Program-made: the position numbers and the translations under genes | The notes under the pieces: model-generated | The model's database searches: none | What the model saw: only the letters and a program-made list of their open reading frames with translations | What the model was told of the DNA's origin: nothing | DNA from: Eubacterium sp. CAG:252 | GTDB lineage: Bacteria > Bacillota > Clostridia > Lachnospirales > Lachnospiraceae | Reading direction: 5' to 3' | NCBI GenBank assembly: GCA_000436535.1 | Contig: FR886332.1 | Location: forward strand, 98,915-107,017 | Length of the DNA stretch: 8,103 nucleotides | Shown here: positions 6,599 to 8,103 of the stretch, piece after piece | How the letters are laid out: every line of letters begins with the position of its first letter | Numbering within the stretch: position 1 is the first letter of the stretch

Positions 6599-7906
6599 AT
6601 GGAATACACAACTCAGATGGATGCCGCAAGAAAAGGCATAATTACTAAAGAAATGGAAGCTGTTGCCAAAAAAGAATATATGGATATTGACGAACTTGTT
6701 AAGCTTGTAGCCTGTGGAAAAGTTATCATACCAGCTAACAAAAACCACAAATGCCTTGAACCTAACGGCATAGGTTCTATGCTTCGTACTAAGATTAATG
6801 TCAACCTTGGTACTTCAAGAGACTGCGTTGACCTTGATATGGAACTTGATAAAGTCAATAATGCTGTAAAAATGGGTGCTGAGGCTATTATGGACTTAAG
6901 CTCATTTGGTGATACAAGAAAGTTCAGAAAGAAACTTACTACTGAATGTCCAGCTATAATAGGAACTGTTCCTATATATGATGCTGTTGTATACTATCAC
7001 AAGGCTCTTAAGGATATCACTGCAAAAGAATGGCTCGATATCGTAAGAATGCATGCTGAGGATGGTGTTGACTTTATGACTATCCATTGCGGAATTAATA
7101 AAGCAACTGCCAAAAAGTTCAGGGCTGACAAGCGTCTTATGAACATCGTCTCAAGAGGCGGCTCTATCATATATGCCTGGATGGAAATGACTGGAAACGA
7201 AAATCCATTTTTTGAATATTATGATGAAGTCCTTGATATATGCAGGGAATATGATGTCACTATGAGTCTTGGTGATGCCTGCCGTCCGGGATGTATTATG
7301 GATGCTTCTGATATATCACAGATTGAAGAGCTTGTAACTCTTGGTGAACTTACAAGACGTGCGTGGGAAAAGGATGTTCAGGTTATGATTGAAGGTCCAG
7401 GACATATGCCTATCAACCAAATTCAAGCAAATATGGAAATACAGAAAACTATATGTAAGGGTGCACCTTTCTATGTACTCGGACCTTTAGTAACTGATAT
7501 TGCTCCCGGATATGACCACATCACATCTGCTATCGGTGGCGCTATTGCCGCTACATATGGTGCTTCCTTCCTCTGCTATGTAACTCCGGCAGAACACTTA
7601 AGACTTCCTGACCTCAATGATGTCAAGGAGGGTATCATCGCAACTAAAATAGCCGCACATGCTGCTGACATCGCCAAAGGTGTACCTCACGCAACTGACT
7701 GGGACCTTAAGATGGATAATGCCAGAAAAGTACTTGACTGGGATGCTCAGTTTGACGTAGCCATCGACCCTGAAAAAGCAAGAAGATACAGACAGGAAGC
7801 CAAGCCAGAAAAGGAAGACACCTGCTCTATGTGCGGTAACTTCTGCGCCGTTAAAAATATGAACAAGATAATGGATGGCGAAATCGTCAGCATATTTGAT
7901 GAATGA
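6599..7906 (+). CDS. thiC: Phosphomethylpyrimidine synthase (HMP-P synthase)
   Basis: Radical-SAM enzyme that turns aminoimidazole ribotide into 4-amino-5-hydroxymethyl-2-methylpyrimidine phosphate, the pyrimidine half of thiamin, in the cytoplasm. 435 aa, the short anaerobe form without the N-terminal domain of the roughly 630-aa E. coli enzyme. It starts MEYTTQMDAARKG, as clostridial ThiC does. Core blocks are VNLGTSRD (68-75), AIMDLSSFGDTRKFR (96-110), TVPIYDA (123-129), DFMTIHCGI (158-166), SLGDACRPG (223-231), IEGPGHMPINQI (264-275; His269 likely metal ligand), VTDIAPGYDHITSAIGG (298-314) and AEHLRLPDL (331-339; His333 likely metal ligand). The C-terminal iron-sulfur motif has Cys409, Cys412 and Cys416, that is CX2CX3C. 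The start is set by GAGGA (6589-6593) 5 nt before the ATG; an in-frame upstream ATG at 6527 lacks a ribosome site. Control by the upstream TPP riboswitch is expected. It appears monocistronic. Confidence 0.95.
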   Translation: MEYTTQMDAARKGIITKEMEAVAKKEYMDIDELVKLVACGKVIIPANKNHKCLEPNGIGSMLRTKINVNLGTSRDCVDLDMELDKVNNAVKMGAEAIMDLSSFGDTRKFRKKLTTECPAIIGTVPIYDAVVYYHKALKDITAKEWLDIVRMHAEDGVDFMTIHCGINKATAKKFRADKRLMNIVSRGGSIIYAWMEMTGNENPFFEYYDEVLDICREYDVTMSLGDACRPGCIMDASDISQIEELVTLGELTRRAWEKDVQVMIEGPGHMPINQIQANMEIQKTICKGAPFYVLGPLVTDIAPGYDHITSAIGGAIAATYGASFLCYVTPAEHLRLPDLNDVKEGIIATKIAAHAADIAKGVPHATDWDLKMDNARKVLDWDAQFDVAIDPEKARRYRQEAKPEKEDTCSMCGNFCAVKNMNKIMDGEIVSIFDE

Positions 7907-8015
7907 TAAATGATGAATAATTATATCCAGATTAATAATTAGCTGATTATGGTATATGTTAAAAGGAATTCATCATAACAATTTATTATTTATGGAATAA
8001 GATATTAAATTTCTT

Positions 8016-8084
8016 AATAAGGCGTTTTTGTAGTTATGCTTATACTTTAAGTAAGCACTTATATTGTTACAAAAGCGCCTTATT
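8016..8084 (+). terminator. Long-stem hairpin, probable thiC terminator
   Basis: AATAAGGCGTTTTTGTA (8016-8032) pairs with TACAAAAGCGCCTTATT (8068-8084) over 17 bp with a single G-U wobble. Inside the 35-nt loop TGCTTA (8037-8042) pairs with TAAGCA (8052-8057), making a two-tier structure. The 3' arm runs into TTATTTT, so it can work as a rightward terminator 110 nt after thiC. Read leftward the arm ends in AACGCCTTATT followed by few T, so it may serve a converging gene beyond the edge less well. The large structured loop is unusual for a plain terminator. Confidence 0.65.
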
Positions 8085-8103
8085 TTACTGATTTATATCT
8101 TTA

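Noticed and set aside
6470..6748. 92-codon open frame on the minus strand across the thiC start
   Set aside because: It overlaps conserved ThiC coding sequence and the leader hairpins and has no ribosome site.
7910..7976. Inverted repeat ATGATGAAT / ATTCATCAT after thiC
   Set aside because: A 9-bp AT-rich pairing across a 49-nt gap is likely by chance here, and no T-run follows.

Overview
The window is a low-GC stretch (roughly mid-30s % by eye) that looks chromosomal and most likely comes from an anaerobic Firmicute of class Clostridia, probably Lachnospiraceae. Evidence for this is the AT-rich codon use, strong GGAGG-type ribosome binding sites, the short (435 aa) anaerobe-type ThiC, and the carA/carB sequences. 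The family assignment is inference; no 16S gene or other taxonomic marker is present.

Left part, minus strand: the first 151 codons of carB (window edge) and complete carA form a tightly spaced operon for carbamoyl-phosphate synthetase, feeding pyrimidine and arginine synthesis. Behind the carA promoter sits an A/T-rich hairpin terminator, which ends a second leftward operon of three genes (4801 to 1788). These are an ABC-type ATPase whose Walker A lysine, signature motif and H-loop are all altered, a polytopic membrane protein that looks like half of a larger exporter permease, and a membrane-anchored outer-face protein with four Asp-box (BNR-like) repeats. I do not recognise this three-gene set as a described system; it is the best candidate for something new.

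Centre: the gap between the leftward ABC operon and the rightward PAP2 gene holds a compact 166-bp element (4968-5133). It has inverted ends enclosing nested hairpins and looks like a small non-coding mobile repeat (MITE-like) or a structured RNA. A near-consensus promoter then drives a PAP2-superfamily lipid phosphatase/transferase-like membrane protein (5303-5983).

Right part, plus strand: a consensus promoter with a perfect 14-bp palindrome in its spacer is followed at once by a clear TPP (thiamin pyrophosphate) riboswitch. After about 450 bp of very AT-rich DNA without a supported gene comes thiC, the HMP-phosphate synthase of thiamin synthesis. The end of this long leader can form two competing hairpins, one of which hides part of the thiC ribosome binding site. 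A long 17-bp-stem hairpin ends the window and probably terminates thiC.

Functionally the window joins unrelated housekeeping units (pyrimidine/arginine precursor, thiamin) with an uncharacterised membrane/export-like operon and a lipid-phosphate enzyme. Nothing indicates a CRISPR array, phage, integrase, tRNA or rRNA.
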